Source: Superficieibacter sp. HKU1
GTDB lineage: Bacteria > Pseudomonadota > Gammaproteobacteria > Enterobacterales > Enterobacteriaceae
Direction: 5' to 3'
Length of the DNA stretch: 64,000 bases
NCBI RefSeq assembly: GCF_029319185.1
Contig: NZ_CP119754.1
Coordinates: 3,720,001 to 3,784,000, forward strand
The position numbers and the translations under genes were made by a program. Below the pieces are notes generated by a model. The model was not told the origin of the DNA and did no database searches. It saw only the letters and a program-made list of their open reading frames with translations. The first letter of the stretch is position 1. Each line of letters starts with the position of its first letter. Of this stretch, positions 33,193 to 41,801 are shown piece after piece.

Positions 33193-34176
33193 ATGGCTTT
33201 TACTCCATTTCCTCCGCGCCAGCCTTCCGCCTCCGCGCGTCTGCCGCTGACGCTTATGACGCTTGATGACTGGGCGCTGGCGACCATTACCGGCGCGGAT
33301 AGCGAAAAATATTTACAGGGTCAGGTAACGGCTGACGTGGCTACCCTGACGGAACATCAGCATCTGCTGGCCGCGCATTGCGATGCCAAAGGCAAGATGT
33401 GGAGTAACATGCGTCTTTTCCACCACGCCGGAGGCTTTGCGTGGATTGAGCGCCGCAGCCTGCGCGATGCCCAGCTTACCGAACTGAAAAAGTACGCGGT
33501 GTTTTCTAAAGTAACCATCGCCGCTGATGATGAGTCCGTGCTTTTAGGTATTGCCGGATTCCAGGCCCGCGCGGCCCTGGCGAATTTATTCAGTGAATTA
33601 CCGGACGCTGATAAACAGGTCACGACAGAGGGCGAGACATCACTGCTGTGGTTTGCGCATCCTGACGAGCGTTTCCTGCTGGTGACCGATGCGGCAACGG
33701 CGCAGCGTGTTACCGAGGCCCTGCGTGGCGAAGCGCAATTGAATAACAGCCAACAGTGGCTGGCGCTGAATATTGAAGCCGGGCTGCCGGTGATTGACGC
33801 GGCCAACAGCGGGCAGTTTATTCCGCAGGCCACTAACTTGCAGGCGCTGGGCGGCATCAGCTTTAAAAAAGGCTGCTATACCGGGCAGGAAATGGTTGCC
33901 CGCGCCAAATTCCGCGGCGCGAACAAACGCGCGCTGTGGTCGCTGGCAGGCCAGGCCAGCCGCGTTCCGGAAGCCGGGGAAGATCTGGAGCTGCAAATGG
34001 GCGAGAACTGGCGCCGCACCGGCACCATCCTGGCTGCCGTACAGCTTGACGATGGACGCCTGCTGGTTCAGGCGGTGATGAATAACGATATGGAGCCGGA
34101 CAGCGTTTTCCGCGTGCGCGATGACGTGAACACCCTGCATATTGAGCCGCTGCCGTATTCGCTGGAAGAAAGCTGA
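33193..34176 (+). CDS. ygfZ: folate-binding Fe-S cluster repair protein YgfZ
   Basis: The 327-residue protein supports Fe-S enzymes in a tetrahydrofolate-dependent way. It has a GcvT-like fold and the family signature KGCYTGQEMVAR with the conserved Cys near residue 228. It diverges from sdhE with a 248-base promoter region between, and ends before a terminator shared with yqfA. Confidence 0.96.
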   Translation: MAFTPFPPRQPSASARLPLTLMTLDDWALATITGADSEKYLQGQVTADVATLTEHQHLLAAHCDAKGKMWSNMRLFHHAGGFAWIERRSLRDAQLTELKKYAVFSKVTIAADDESVLLGIAGFQARAALANLFSELPDADKQVTTEGETSLLWFAHPDERFLLVTDAATAQRVTEALRGEAQLNNSQQWLALNIEAGLPVIDAANSGQFIPQATNLQALGGISFKKGCYTGQEMVARAKFRGANKRALWSLAGQASRVPEAGEDLELQMGENWRRTGTILAAVQLDDGRLLVQAVMNNDMEPDSVFRVRDDVNTLHIEPLPYSLEES

Positions 34177-34186
34177 GTTTGAATGT

Positions 34187-34214
34187 CCCCGGCGCGCCTG
34201 ACGCCGCCGGGGCT
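34187..34214. terminator. terminator between ygfZ and yqfA
   Basis: CCCCGGCG and CGCCGGGG arms form an 8-bp GC stem followed by CTTTTA on the plus strand. It lies between the two converging genes. Confidence 0.7.
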
Positions 34215-34215
34215 T

Positions 34216-34875
34216 TTACACCTTGCCGATATACAAATAAATCGCCAGAAAGTGACAGACGCTGCCGCCCAGCACGAAGCCGTGCCAGATCGCGTGGTTG
34301 TAGGGAATGCGCTTGCAAACGTAGAAAATTACCCCCAGCGAGTAAACAATCCCGCCCGCCGCCAACAGCGTGACGCTGCCTGCCGCCAGTTTGACCGCCA
34401 TTTCATAAATCACTACCAGCGACAGCCAGCCCATCGCCAGATAGGTCACCAGCGATAAGACCTTAAAGCGATGCGCAATGGTCAGTTTGAACAAAATGCC
34501 CAGCAGCGCCAGGCTCCAGATGACGATCATCAGCCCGCGCGCCAGCGGTGAATCCAGGCCTACCAGCAGGAAAGGCGTATAGGTTCCGGCAATCAGCAGA
34601 TAGATCGCACAGTGGTCGAATTTTTTTAGCCATAGCTTAGCCCGCTGATGGGGAATGGCGTGGTAAAGGGTTGAGGCCAGGAAAAGCAGGATCATACTCC
34701 CGCCGTACAGGCTGTAACTGGTGATCGCCGTCGCGCTGGCATTGCTGTCCACCGCCTGCACCAGCAACAACACCAGTCCGACAATACCAAACACCAGTCC
34801 GATACCGTGGCTGATGCTGTTGGCAATTTCCTCTGCCAGTGAATATCCCTGCGTCATTGACGGCTTACGAACCAT
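34216..34875 (-). CDS. yqfA: hemolysin III family membrane protein YqfA (TrhA)
   Basis: The 219-residue inner-membrane protein has seven predicted helices and the PAQR/hemolysin III signatures SHGIGLVFG, LYHAIPHQRAK and the C-terminal NHAIWHGFVLGGSVCHF with conserved His residues. It matches E. coli YqfA in length when started at 34875, which follows GGAG; the frame to 34947 has no support. In E. coli it influences membrane fatty-acid composition. Confidence 0.94.
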   Translation of the reverse strand: MVRKPSMTQGYSLAEEIANSISHGIGLVFGIVGLVLLLVQAVDSNASATAITSYSLYGGSMILLFLASTLYHAIPHQRAKLWLKKFDHCAIYLLIAGTYTPFLLVGLDSPLARGLMIVIWSLALLGILFKLTIAHRFKVLSLVTYLAMGWLSLVVIYEMAVKLAAGSVTLLAAGGIVYSLGVIFYVCKRIPYNHAIWHGFVLGGSVCHFLAIYLYIGKV

Positions 34876-35140
34876 AGTGAACTCCGGAAGAACGGACGAT
34901 ATGCACGATGCTTCACCAGAGTAGCTGAGAATAGTTTCAGTGAACACCTGTTCGCTAAAATAAAACAGAAAAAAAATAATGAACTTAAAATCAAAAAGAT
35001 AAATGTAAAATCCACCTTACAGCTGTTTAGTTTTTAACTAAATAAAATCAATGACCTGCTTCGGTTCGCACGATCCTTTCCGCAACGAGGCGTAAAACGG
35101 CATAATGATGCCAACGTTTTCATTCAGGGTAATTATCATT

Positions 35141-35875
35141 GTGAGCATCTTCACCCACGCCGCGATCGTCACGCTTAACAATCTTGAGATGAAGGTCTAT
35201 CACTACGTTATCAAAAACCGTGACGCGGTAATGTATATGACCATTCGCGAACTGGCGGATGCGGCGGAGGTTTCAACGACTACGGTGCTGCGCTTTTGTC
35301 GCAAGCTCAATTGCGAGGGTTACTCAGAATTTCGCGTGCGTTTTAAACTCTATCTTGAGCAGAACGAACCGCAGCGGCCTGATTTTGGGGCCAGCGAAAT
35401 TATCAGCTTTTTTAAAAGCGTTAATAATGACGAGTTTGATAAATTACTGGATCGTGCGGTCGATATTATTCTCTCCTCAGAACGAATAATATTCGTCGGC
35501 GCAGGCACCTCTGGCTCGCTGGCAAAATATGGCGCGCGATTCTTTTCAAACGTCGGAAAATTCAGTAACCATATTGACGATCCTTATTTCCCGGTCACCA
35601 ATGACATGGCGAAAAATGCGCTGGCAATTGTATTGTCAGTATCCGGCGAAACGGAGGAGATCCTGCGCTTTGCCAGCCAGTTCAGCCTGCACCACTGTAA
35701 GGTGCTTTCCATTACCAGCCATGAACAGTCGCGACTGGCAAAACTGGCAGATTTTAATCTCTCCTGGCATGTATCCCAGACGCGGATCGGTGGCGTCTAT
35801 GATATTACGACCCAGGTTCCGGTCATTTATATTCTGGAGGCGTTGGGTAGAAAGCTGGCAAAAAAACTGCCGTGA
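35141..35875 (+). CDS. RpiR/MurR-family transcriptional regulator upstream of bglA
   Basis: The protein has an N-terminal RpiR helix-turn-helix (about 1-75, with RELADAAEVSTTTVLRFCRK) and a C-terminal SIS domain (about 110-235, with VGAGTSGSLAKYGAR and LSVSGETEEI) that binds phosphosugars. I start it at GTG 35141 because the family usually begins close to this point; ATGs at 35105 and 35108 are in frame and would give 256 or 255 residues, and no candidate has a strong ribosome site. It lies 115 bases before bglA in the same direction, with an inverted repeat between, so it probably controls bglA in answer to a phosphorylated beta-glucoside. K-12 has yqfB at this place instead. Confidence 0.85.
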   Translation: MSIFTHAAIVTLNNLEMKVYHYVIKNRDAVMYMTIRELADAAEVSTTTVLRFCRKLNCEGYSEFRVRFKLYLEQNEPQRPDFGASEIISFFKSVNNDEFDKLLDRAVDIILSSERIIFVGAGTSGSLAKYGARFFSNVGKFSNHIDDPYFPVTNDMAKNALAIVLSVSGETEEILRFASQFSLHHCKVLSITSHEQSRLAKLADFNLSWHVSQTRIGGVYDITTQVPVIYILEALGRKLAKKLP

Positions 35876-35897
35876 AAAACACCCTGTTTTTTTGGTG

Positions 35898-35926
35898 TAA
35901 CAAATCACCTTCCGCGCGATTTGTTA
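35898..35926. promoter_or_regulatory. candidate operator upstream of bglA
   Basis: TAACAAATC (35898-35906) and GATTTGTTA (35918-35926) are perfect 9-base inverted arms with an 11-base spacer, 65 bases before the bglA start. No T run follows, so it is more likely a binding site for the RpiR-type regulator than a terminator. Confidence 0.6.
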
Positions 35927-35990
35927 TATCGTGACATTGATTAACGTATTTGCCAGACTCGGAGGCAGAACGTAATAGATCGAGGTCAGA

Positions 35991-37424
35991 ATGAAAAAAT
36001 TAACGTTACCAAAAGATTTTCTGTGGGGCGGCGCGGTGGCCGCACATCAGGTTGAGGGCGGCTGGGATCGGGGCGGAAAAGGCCCCAGCATTTGCGACGT
36101 GCTGACCGGCGGCGCGCACGGCGTTCCGCGTGAGATCACCGGGCAGGTGGTGCCGGGCAAATACTATCCGAATCACGAAGCGGTGGACTTCTACAGCCAT
36201 TACAAAGAGGACATCAAACTCTTTGCCGAAATGGGCTTCAAATGCTTCCGCACCTCTATTGCCTGGACGCGTATTTTCCCAAAGGGCGATGAGCTGGAGC
36301 CAAATGAAGAAGGTTTGCAGTTTTACGATGATGTATTTGATGAACTGCTTAAATACAACATTGAGCCGGTGATCACCCTTTCCCATTTTGAGATGCCGCT
36401 GCACCTGGTGCAGCAGTACGGCGGCTGGACCAACCGGAAGGTGGTGGATTTCTTTGTTCGCTTCGCGGAAGTGGTTTTCGAGCGCTACAAAAACAAGGTC
36501 AAATACTGGATGACCTTCAACGAAATCAATAACCAGCGTAACTGGCGCGCGCCGCTGTTTGGCTACTGCTGTTCCGGCGTCGTCTATACCGACCACGACA
36601 ATCCCGAAGAGACCATGTATCAGGTGCTGCATCACCAGTTTGTTGCCAGCGCGCTGGCGGTGAAGGCGGCGCGGCGCATTAATCCGGCGATGCAGGTCGG
36701 CTGCATGCTGGCAATGGTGCCGCTGTACCCCTTCTCCTGTAAGCCGGAAGACGTGATGTACGCGCAGGCATCAATGCGCGAACGTTATGTCTTCACCGAC
36801 GTGCAGCTGCGCGGCTACTATCCGTCATATGTATTGAATGAATGGGAACGTCGCGGATTTACCATCGCGATGGAAGCAGGTGATGAGCAGATCCTGCGCG
36901 AGGGAACCTGTGACTATCTCGGTTTCAGCTATTACATGACCAATGCGGTGAAAGCCGATGGCGGCAGCGGCGATGCCATTTCCGGTTTTGAGGGCAGCGT
37001 GCCTAACCCGCACGTCAAAGCCTCCGACTGGGGCTGGCAGATCGATCCGGTCGGCCTGCGCTACGCGCTGTGCGAGCTTTATGAGCGCTATCAGAAACCG
37101 TTGTTTATCGTTGAGAACGGCTTTGGCGCGTACGATAAGGTAGAAGCGGACGGCAGCATTAACGATGATTATCGCATCGACTACCTGCGCGCGCATGTGG
37201 AAGAGATGGTCAAAGCCGTTACGCACGATGGCGTGGATCTGATGGGCTATACGCCGTGGGGCTGCATTGACTGCGTGTCGTTTACCACCGGACAGTACAG
37301 CAAACGCTACGGCTTTATTTACGTCAACAAGCATGATGACGGTACCGGCGATATGTCCCGTTCACGCAAGAAAAGTTTTGCCTGGTATCAGGGCGTGATT
37401 GCCAGTAACGGCGAGAATCTTTAA
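35991..37424 (+). CDS. bglA: 6-phospho-beta-glucosidase BglA, GH1
   Basis: The 477-residue cytoplasmic enzyme hydrolyses phosphorylated beta-glucosides such as arbutin phosphate. GH1 signatures are clear: the N-terminal FLWGGAVAAHQVEGGW, acid/base Glu in MTFNEIN near residue 180, and nucleophile Glu in FIVENGFGAYD near 377. Length and sequence agree with E. coli BglA. Its own promoter region includes the inverted repeat described separately. Confidence 0.97.
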   Translation: MKKLTLPKDFLWGGAVAAHQVEGGWDRGGKGPSICDVLTGGAHGVPREITGQVVPGKYYPNHEAVDFYSHYKEDIKLFAEMGFKCFRTSIAWTRIFPKGDELEPNEEGLQFYDDVFDELLKYNIEPVITLSHFEMPLHLVQQYGGWTNRKVVDFFVRFAEVVFERYKNKVKYWMTFNEINNQRNWRAPLFGYCCSGVVYTDHDNPEETMYQVLHHQFVASALAVKAARRINPAMQVGCMLAMVPLYPFSCKPEDVMYAQASMRERYVFTDVQLRGYYPSYVLNEWERRGFTIAMEAGDEQILREGTCDYLGFSYYMTNAVKADGGSGDAISGFEGSVPNPHVKASDWGWQIDPVGLRYALCELYERYQKPLFIVENGFGAYDKVEADGSINDDYRIDYLRAHVEEMVKAVTHDGVDLMGYTPWGCIDCVSFTTGQYSKRYGFIYVNKHDDGTGDMSRSRKKSFAWYQGVIASNGENL

Positions 37425-37470
37425 TCGTTTATGCCACGCGGGTCGCGTGGCCGACGACCTGGTAAAACTG

Positions 37471-37500
37471 TAGGCCCGGTAAGCGCAGCGCCACCGGGCA
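37471..37500. repeat. REP (repetitive extragenic palindrome) unit
   Basis: GCCCGGTAAGCGCAGCGCCA followed by CCGGGC is the standard REP palindrome of enteric bacteria. It lies between the converging bglA and ygfF and may stabilise or terminate their transcripts. Confidence 0.85.
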
Positions 37501-37519
37501 TGGACGTTCCACCGGGCAC

Positions 37520-38263
37520 CTATTTCCCACCCGCCAGTTCAAGAAAACTTCCCGTCACATACGACGCTTTCTCACTCAGCAGCCAGACTATCGCCTGCGC
37601 CACCTCTTCCGGCTGGCCACCGCGCTGCATCGGTAGCGCCGATTTTACCCGGTCCACGCGCCCCGGCTCGCCGCCGGAGGCGTGCATCCCGGTATAAATC
37701 AATCCGGGTCGCACACCGTTAACCCGAATGCCCTGCGCCGCCACTTCCAGCGCCAAACCGGTGGTTAACGTATCCACCGCCCCTTTAGAGGCGGCGTAAT
37801 CGACATATTCACCCGGTGCACCCAGCCGCGATGCGGCGGAGGAGACGTTAACAATCGCCCCACCCGGCCCGCCGTGCCGGTGCGACATCCGCTTTACCGC
37901 CTCACGACAGCAGAGAAAGTAGCCTGTCACATTCGTCGCCAGCACGCGGTTGATGCGGCTGGCATCAAGCTCCTCAACCGTACACTGCTGAAACAAAATT
38001 CCCGCGTTATTCACCAGCGCGATCAGCGGCTCGCCCGTGCGGTCAATGGCGTCAAACATTGCCATCACCTGTGATTCATCGCTGACATCCGCACGCACAG
38101 CGAACGCGCGGCCGCCCTGCTCAGTTATCGCCTCGACAACCCCGGTCGCCGCCTGAATATTGTGATGATAATTTACCGCTAGCGTATAGCCCTCACCCGC
38201 CAGCTGCAACGCGGTCGCGCGTCCAATCCCCCGGCTGGCGCCGGTCACAAGTGCAATGCCCAT
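37520..38263 (-). CDS. ygfF: short-chain dehydrogenase/reductase YgfF
   Basis: The 247-residue oxidoreductase has the NAD(P)-binding TGASRGIGRA at residues 7-16, the NNAG strand segment, and the catalytic Ser-Tyr-Lys set with VSSAASRLG and YVDYAASKGAV. It corresponds to E. coli YgfF, a putative sugar or acyl dehydrogenase of unknown substrate. It lies in the same direction as gcvP, 70 bases after that gene and its terminator. Confidence 0.93.
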   Translation of the reverse strand: MGIALVTGASRGIGRATALQLAGEGYTLAVNYHHNIQAATGVVEAITEQGGRAFAVRADVSDESQVMAMFDAIDRTGEPLIALVNNAGILFQQCTVEELDASRINRVLATNVTGYFLCCREAVKRMSHRHGGPGGAIVNVSSAASRLGAPGEYVDYAASKGAVDTLTTGLALEVAAQGIRVNGVRPGLIYTGMHASGGEPGRVDRVKSALPMQRGGQPEEVAQAIVWLLSEKASYVTGSFLELAGGK

Positions 38264-38278
38264 TTATCCTCCTGAAGA

Positions 38279-38314
38279 TAAAAAAAGCCGGGCAGCGCTG
38301 ACGCTTACCCGGCT
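38279..38314 (-). terminator. terminator of the gcvTHP operon
   Basis: On the reverse strand AGCCGGGTAAGCG pairs with CGCTGCCCGGCT and is followed by a run of seven T. It lies 20 bases after the gcvP stop. Confidence 0.9.
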
Positions 38315-38333
38315 TGTCATACTGTAGCCTTTA

Positions 38334-41207
38334 TTACTGATATTCGCTCAGCGGCACACAGGAGCAGAATAAATTACGGTCGCCGTAAACATCATCAAGA
38401 CGCTTCACGGTCGGCCAGTATTTATTCACCGGGCCTGCCGGGAAGACCGCCTCTTCACGGCTATAGCCATGCGCCCACTCCGCGACCAGCTCACGCTGCG
38501 TGTGCGGGGCGTTGACCAGCGGGTTATCCTCCAGCGTCCATTCGCCTTTCTGCACGCGGTCGATTTCCGCGCGGATCGCCAGCATTGCCTCAATAAAGCG
38601 ATCCAGCTCCATCTGGCTTTCTGACTCGGTTGGCTCGACCATCAGCGTCCCCGCGACCGGGAAGGACATGGTCGGCGCGTGGAACCCATAGTCAATCAGG
38701 CGCTTGGCGATATCCAGCTCGCTGATCCCGGTGACTTCTTTCAGCGGACGGATGTCGAGAATACATTCGTGCGCCACGCGCCCGTCGCGGCCGGTGTACA
38801 GCACCGGGAAAGCGTCTTTCAGACGGCTGGCAATGTAGTTGGCATTCAGAATCGCCACCTGGCTTGCCTGCTTCAGCCCTTCCGCGCCCATCATGCGAAT
38901 GTACATCCAGCTAATCGGCAGGATAGAGGCGCTGCCAAACGGTGCCGCAGAAACCGCACCCTGACGAGTGAGCATACCCTCGATTTGCACCACGCTATGG
39001 CCCGGCACAAACGGAGCCAGATGCGCCTTCACGCCAATCGGTCCCATGCCCGGACCGCCGCCGCCGTGCGGGATGCAGAAGGTTTTATGCAGGTTGAGAT
39101 GGGAAACATCCGCGCCGATAAAGCCTGGCGAGGTGATGCCCACCTGAGCGTTCATGTTCGCGCCGTCAAGATAAACCTGGCCGCCAAACTGGTGCACGAT
39201 ATCGCAGACTTCGCGAATGGTCTCTTCATACACGCCGTGAGTGGAGGGATAGGTCACCATGATGCAGGAAAGGTTGTCGCTCGACTGCTCCGCTTTCGCG
39301 CGCAGGTCGTTAAGATCGATGTTGCCGTTTTTATCGCAGGCCACCACCACCACGCGCATCCCCGCCATCTGCGCGGAAGCCGGGTTAGTGCCGTGGGCGG
39401 AACTCGGGATCAGACAAATATCGCGGTGCCCTTCGTTACGGCTTTCGTGATAGTGACGGATCGCCAGCAGCCCCGCATACTCACCCTGCGCGCCGGAGTT
39501 CGGCTGCATACAGAGCGCATCGTAGCCTGTCAGTTTGACCAGCCAGTCGGAAAGCTGGTTGATCATCTGATGATACCCTTCCGCCTGATCCGCCGGGCAG
39601 AACGGATGCAGCTCGGCGAATTCTGGCCAGGTAATAGGGATCATTTCCGCGGCGGCGTTGAGCTTCATGGTACAGGAGCCGAGCGGGATCATCGCCTGAT
39701 TCAGCGCCAGATCTTTGCGCTCCAGCGAGTGCATATAACGCATCATCTCGGTTTCGCTATGATAACGATTGAAGACCGGATGCGTGAGGATTGCGTCGTC
39801 GCGCAGCATGGCGGCCGGAATGGCGCGGCTGTCATGGGCAACGTCTTTATCCAGCGCGTCGATATCCAGGCCGTGATCGTCGCCAAGAAGAACGGCAAAC
39901 AGCGTAAGCACGTTGTCACGGGTGGTACTTTCATCCAGGGTGATGCCTACCGCGTTGTGAATGTCGCTGCGCAGGTTGATTTCCGCCGCCTCGGCACGCG
40001 CCAGCACGGCCGCTTTATCCGCAACGTCAACGCAGAGGGTATCGAAATAGTGGGCGTGGCGCAGTTTCAGACCTTTTTGCTGTAAGCCAGCCGCCAGGAT
40101 ATCGGTGAGGCGGTGGATACGGCTGGCAATTCGTTTCAGGCCAACCGGTCCGTGATAAACGGCATACAGGCTGGCAATGTTAGCCAGCAGCACCTGCGAG
40201 GTACAAATGTTGGAGTTGGCTTTCTCGCGGCGGATATGTTGCTCGCGGGTCTGCATCGCCATGCGCAGTGCCGTGTTGCCTGCGGCATCTTTCGACACGC
40301 CAATGATTCGCCCCGGCATGGAGCGTTTAAATTCGTCTTTTGCCGCAAAGAAAGCAGCATGTGGGCCGCCGTAGCCCATAGGGACGCCGAAGCGTTGTGC
40401 AGAGCCGAAGACGATGTCCGCGCCCTGTTTGCCCGGTGCGGTCAGCAGCACGAGCGCCATAAAATCCGCGGCCACGCTGACGACGATTTTGCGTGATTTC
40501 AGTTCGCCAATCAGCGCGCTGTAATCATGAATTTCCCCGGTGGTGCCGACCTGTTGCAGCAGCACACCAAAGACATCCTGATGATCCAGCACTTTGTCGG
40601 CATCGTCGACAATCACGTCAAAACCAAAGGTTTCGGCACGGGTGCGCACCACGTCCAGCGTTTGCGGATGCACATCGGCGGCCACGAAGAAGCGGTTGGC
40701 GTTTTTCAGCTTGCTGATGCGTTTTGCCATCGCCATCGCTTCTGCGGCGGCGGTTGCTTCGTCCAGCAGCGAGGCGGACGCCATCTCCAGCCCGGTCAGA
40801 TCCAGCGTCACCTGCTGGAAGTTGAGCAGCGCTTCCAGACGGCCCTGAGAGACCTCCGGCTGATATGGCGTGTAGGCGGTGTACCAGCCAGGGTTTTCCA
40901 GCATATTGCGCAGGATCACCGGCGGTAATTGAACGTTGGTGTAACCCATGCCGATGTAAGACGTGAAGCGCTTATTGCGGCGGGCAATGGCCCTGAGTTC
41001 CGCCAGCGCGGCGTGTTCGGTCGCGGCATCCCCCACCTGCGGCGGGGTGGCAAGCTGGATGTCTTTTGGCACAATCTGGCCGATCAGCGCGTCCAGCGAC
41101 GCGGCACCCACGGCATTCAGCATAGCCTGCTGTTGCGTGGCATCCGGTCCGATATGGCGTTCAATGAAAGCGCCGCTGTTTTCAAGCTGACTTAACGTCT
41201 GGGTCAT
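38334..41207 (-). CDS. gcvP: glycine dehydrogenase (decarboxylating), P-protein
   Basis: The 957-residue P-protein decarboxylates glycine and passes the aminomethyl group to the lipoyl arm of GcvH. Both P-protein halves are seen, and pyridoxal phosphate binds Lys in LNLHKTFCIPHGGGGPG near residue 706. Started at 41207 (MTQTLSQLEN) it has the E. coli length; the frame to 41228 adds seven unsupported residues. It is the last gene of gcvTHP, separated from gcvH by a tandem REP array. Confidence 0.97.
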   Translation of the reverse strand: MTQTLSQLENSGAFIERHIGPDATQQQAMLNAVGAASLDALIGQIVPKDIQLATPPQVGDAATEHAALAELRAIARRNKRFTSYIGMGYTNVQLPPVILRNMLENPGWYTAYTPYQPEVSQGRLEALLNFQQVTLDLTGLEMASASLLDEATAAAEAMAMAKRISKLKNANRFFVAADVHPQTLDVVRTRAETFGFDVIVDDADKVLDHQDVFGVLLQQVGTTGEIHDYSALIGELKSRKIVVSVAADFMALVLLTAPGKQGADIVFGSAQRFGVPMGYGGPHAAFFAAKDEFKRSMPGRIIGVSKDAAGNTALRMAMQTREQHIRREKANSNICTSQVLLANIASLYAVYHGPVGLKRIASRIHRLTDILAAGLQQKGLKLRHAHYFDTLCVDVADKAAVLARAEAAEINLRSDIHNAVGITLDESTTRDNVLTLFAVLLGDDHGLDIDALDKDVAHDSRAIPAAMLRDDAILTHPVFNRYHSETEMMRYMHSLERKDLALNQAMIPLGSCTMKLNAAAEMIPITWPEFAELHPFCPADQAEGYHQMINQLSDWLVKLTGYDALCMQPNSGAQGEYAGLLAIRHYHESRNEGHRDICLIPSSAHGTNPASAQMAGMRVVVVACDKNGNIDLNDLRAKAEQSSDNLSCIMVTYPSTHGVYEETIREVCDIVHQFGGQVYLDGANMNAQVGITSPGFIGADVSHLNLHKTFCIPHGGGGPGMGPIGVKAHLAPFVPGHSVVQIEGMLTRQGAVSAAPFGSASILPISWMYIRMMGAEGLKQASQVAILNANYIASRLKDAFPVLYTGRDGRVAHECILDIRPLKEVTGISELDIAKRLIDYGFHAPTMSFPVAGTLMVEPTESESQMELDRFIEAMLAIRAEIDRVQKGEWTLEDNPLVNAPHTQRELVAEWAHGYSREEAVFPAGPVNKYWPTVKRLDDVYGDRNLFCSCVPLSEYQ

Positions 41208-41250
41208 GAGCGAGGGTTCCTGAAACATTCGGTGAATGGTGGTTATTTTT

Positions 41251-41372
41251 GGCCGGATGCCCGGTGGCGCTACGCTTACCGGGCCTACGGATTGTGTCTG
41301 GTCTGGCTTCTGGCCGGATGCCCGGTGGCGCTACGCTTACCGGGCCTACGGAATGCGTCTGGTTCGGCTTCG
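41251..41372. repeat. tandem pair of 61-bp REP-containing repeats
   Basis: Two copies (41251-41311 and 41312-41372) share an identical 40-base part that begins GGCCGGATGCCCGGTGGCGC and ends CCGGGCCTACGG, followed by a similar 21-base tail (ATTGTGTCTGG.. and AATGCGTCTGG..). They fill the gcvH-gcvP gap inside the operon. Confidence 0.92.
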
Positions 41373-41389
41373 TATCCGGCGATGAAGGC

Positions 41390-41779
41390 TTATTCGTCTT
41401 CTAACAGTGCCTCATAGGCAGTGGCATCCAGCAGCGCGTCAATTTCGGTTTCGTCACTGGCTTTGATTTTAAAAATCCAGCCGCCGGCATAAGGCTCGCT
41501 GTTAACCAGTTCCGGGGAGTCGCCCAGCGCGTCGTTTACCGCCACAATTTCACCGCCGATCGGCGCATAAATGTCGGAGGCGGCTTTCACTGACTCTGCC
41601 ACCGCGCAGTCATCACCAGCGCTGACGGTAGTGCCCACGTCCGGTAAATCGACAAACACCATGTCGCCCAGCAGCTCTTGCGCATGTTCAGTAATGCCGA
41701 CAGTGTAAGAACCGTCCGCCTCTTTGCGCAGCCACTCGTGTTCTTTACTGTATTTCAGTTCCGCAGGTACATTGCTCAT
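41390..41779 (-). CDS. gcvH: glycine cleavage system H protein
   Basis: The 129-residue carrier protein holds a lipoyl group on Lys65 in AESVKAAS and shuttles the aminomethyl group between GcvP and GcvT. Length and sequence match E. coli GcvH. It starts 22 bases after gcvT. Confidence 0.98.
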   Translation of the reverse strand: MSNVPAELKYSKEHEWLRKEADGSYTVGITEHAQELLGDMVFVDLPDVGTTVSAGDDCAVAESVKAASDIYAPIGGEIVAVNDALGDSPELVNSEPYAGGWIFKIKASDETEIDALLDATAYEALLEDE

Positions 41780-41801
41780 CGCTCATTCTCCAGAAAGTAC
41801 A

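Noticed and set aside
38679..40085. A 468-codon open frame on the plus strand opposite gcvP
   Set aside because: It is antisense to a strongly conserved gene and shows only the composition expected from reading gcvP backwards; there is no ribosome site or family motif.
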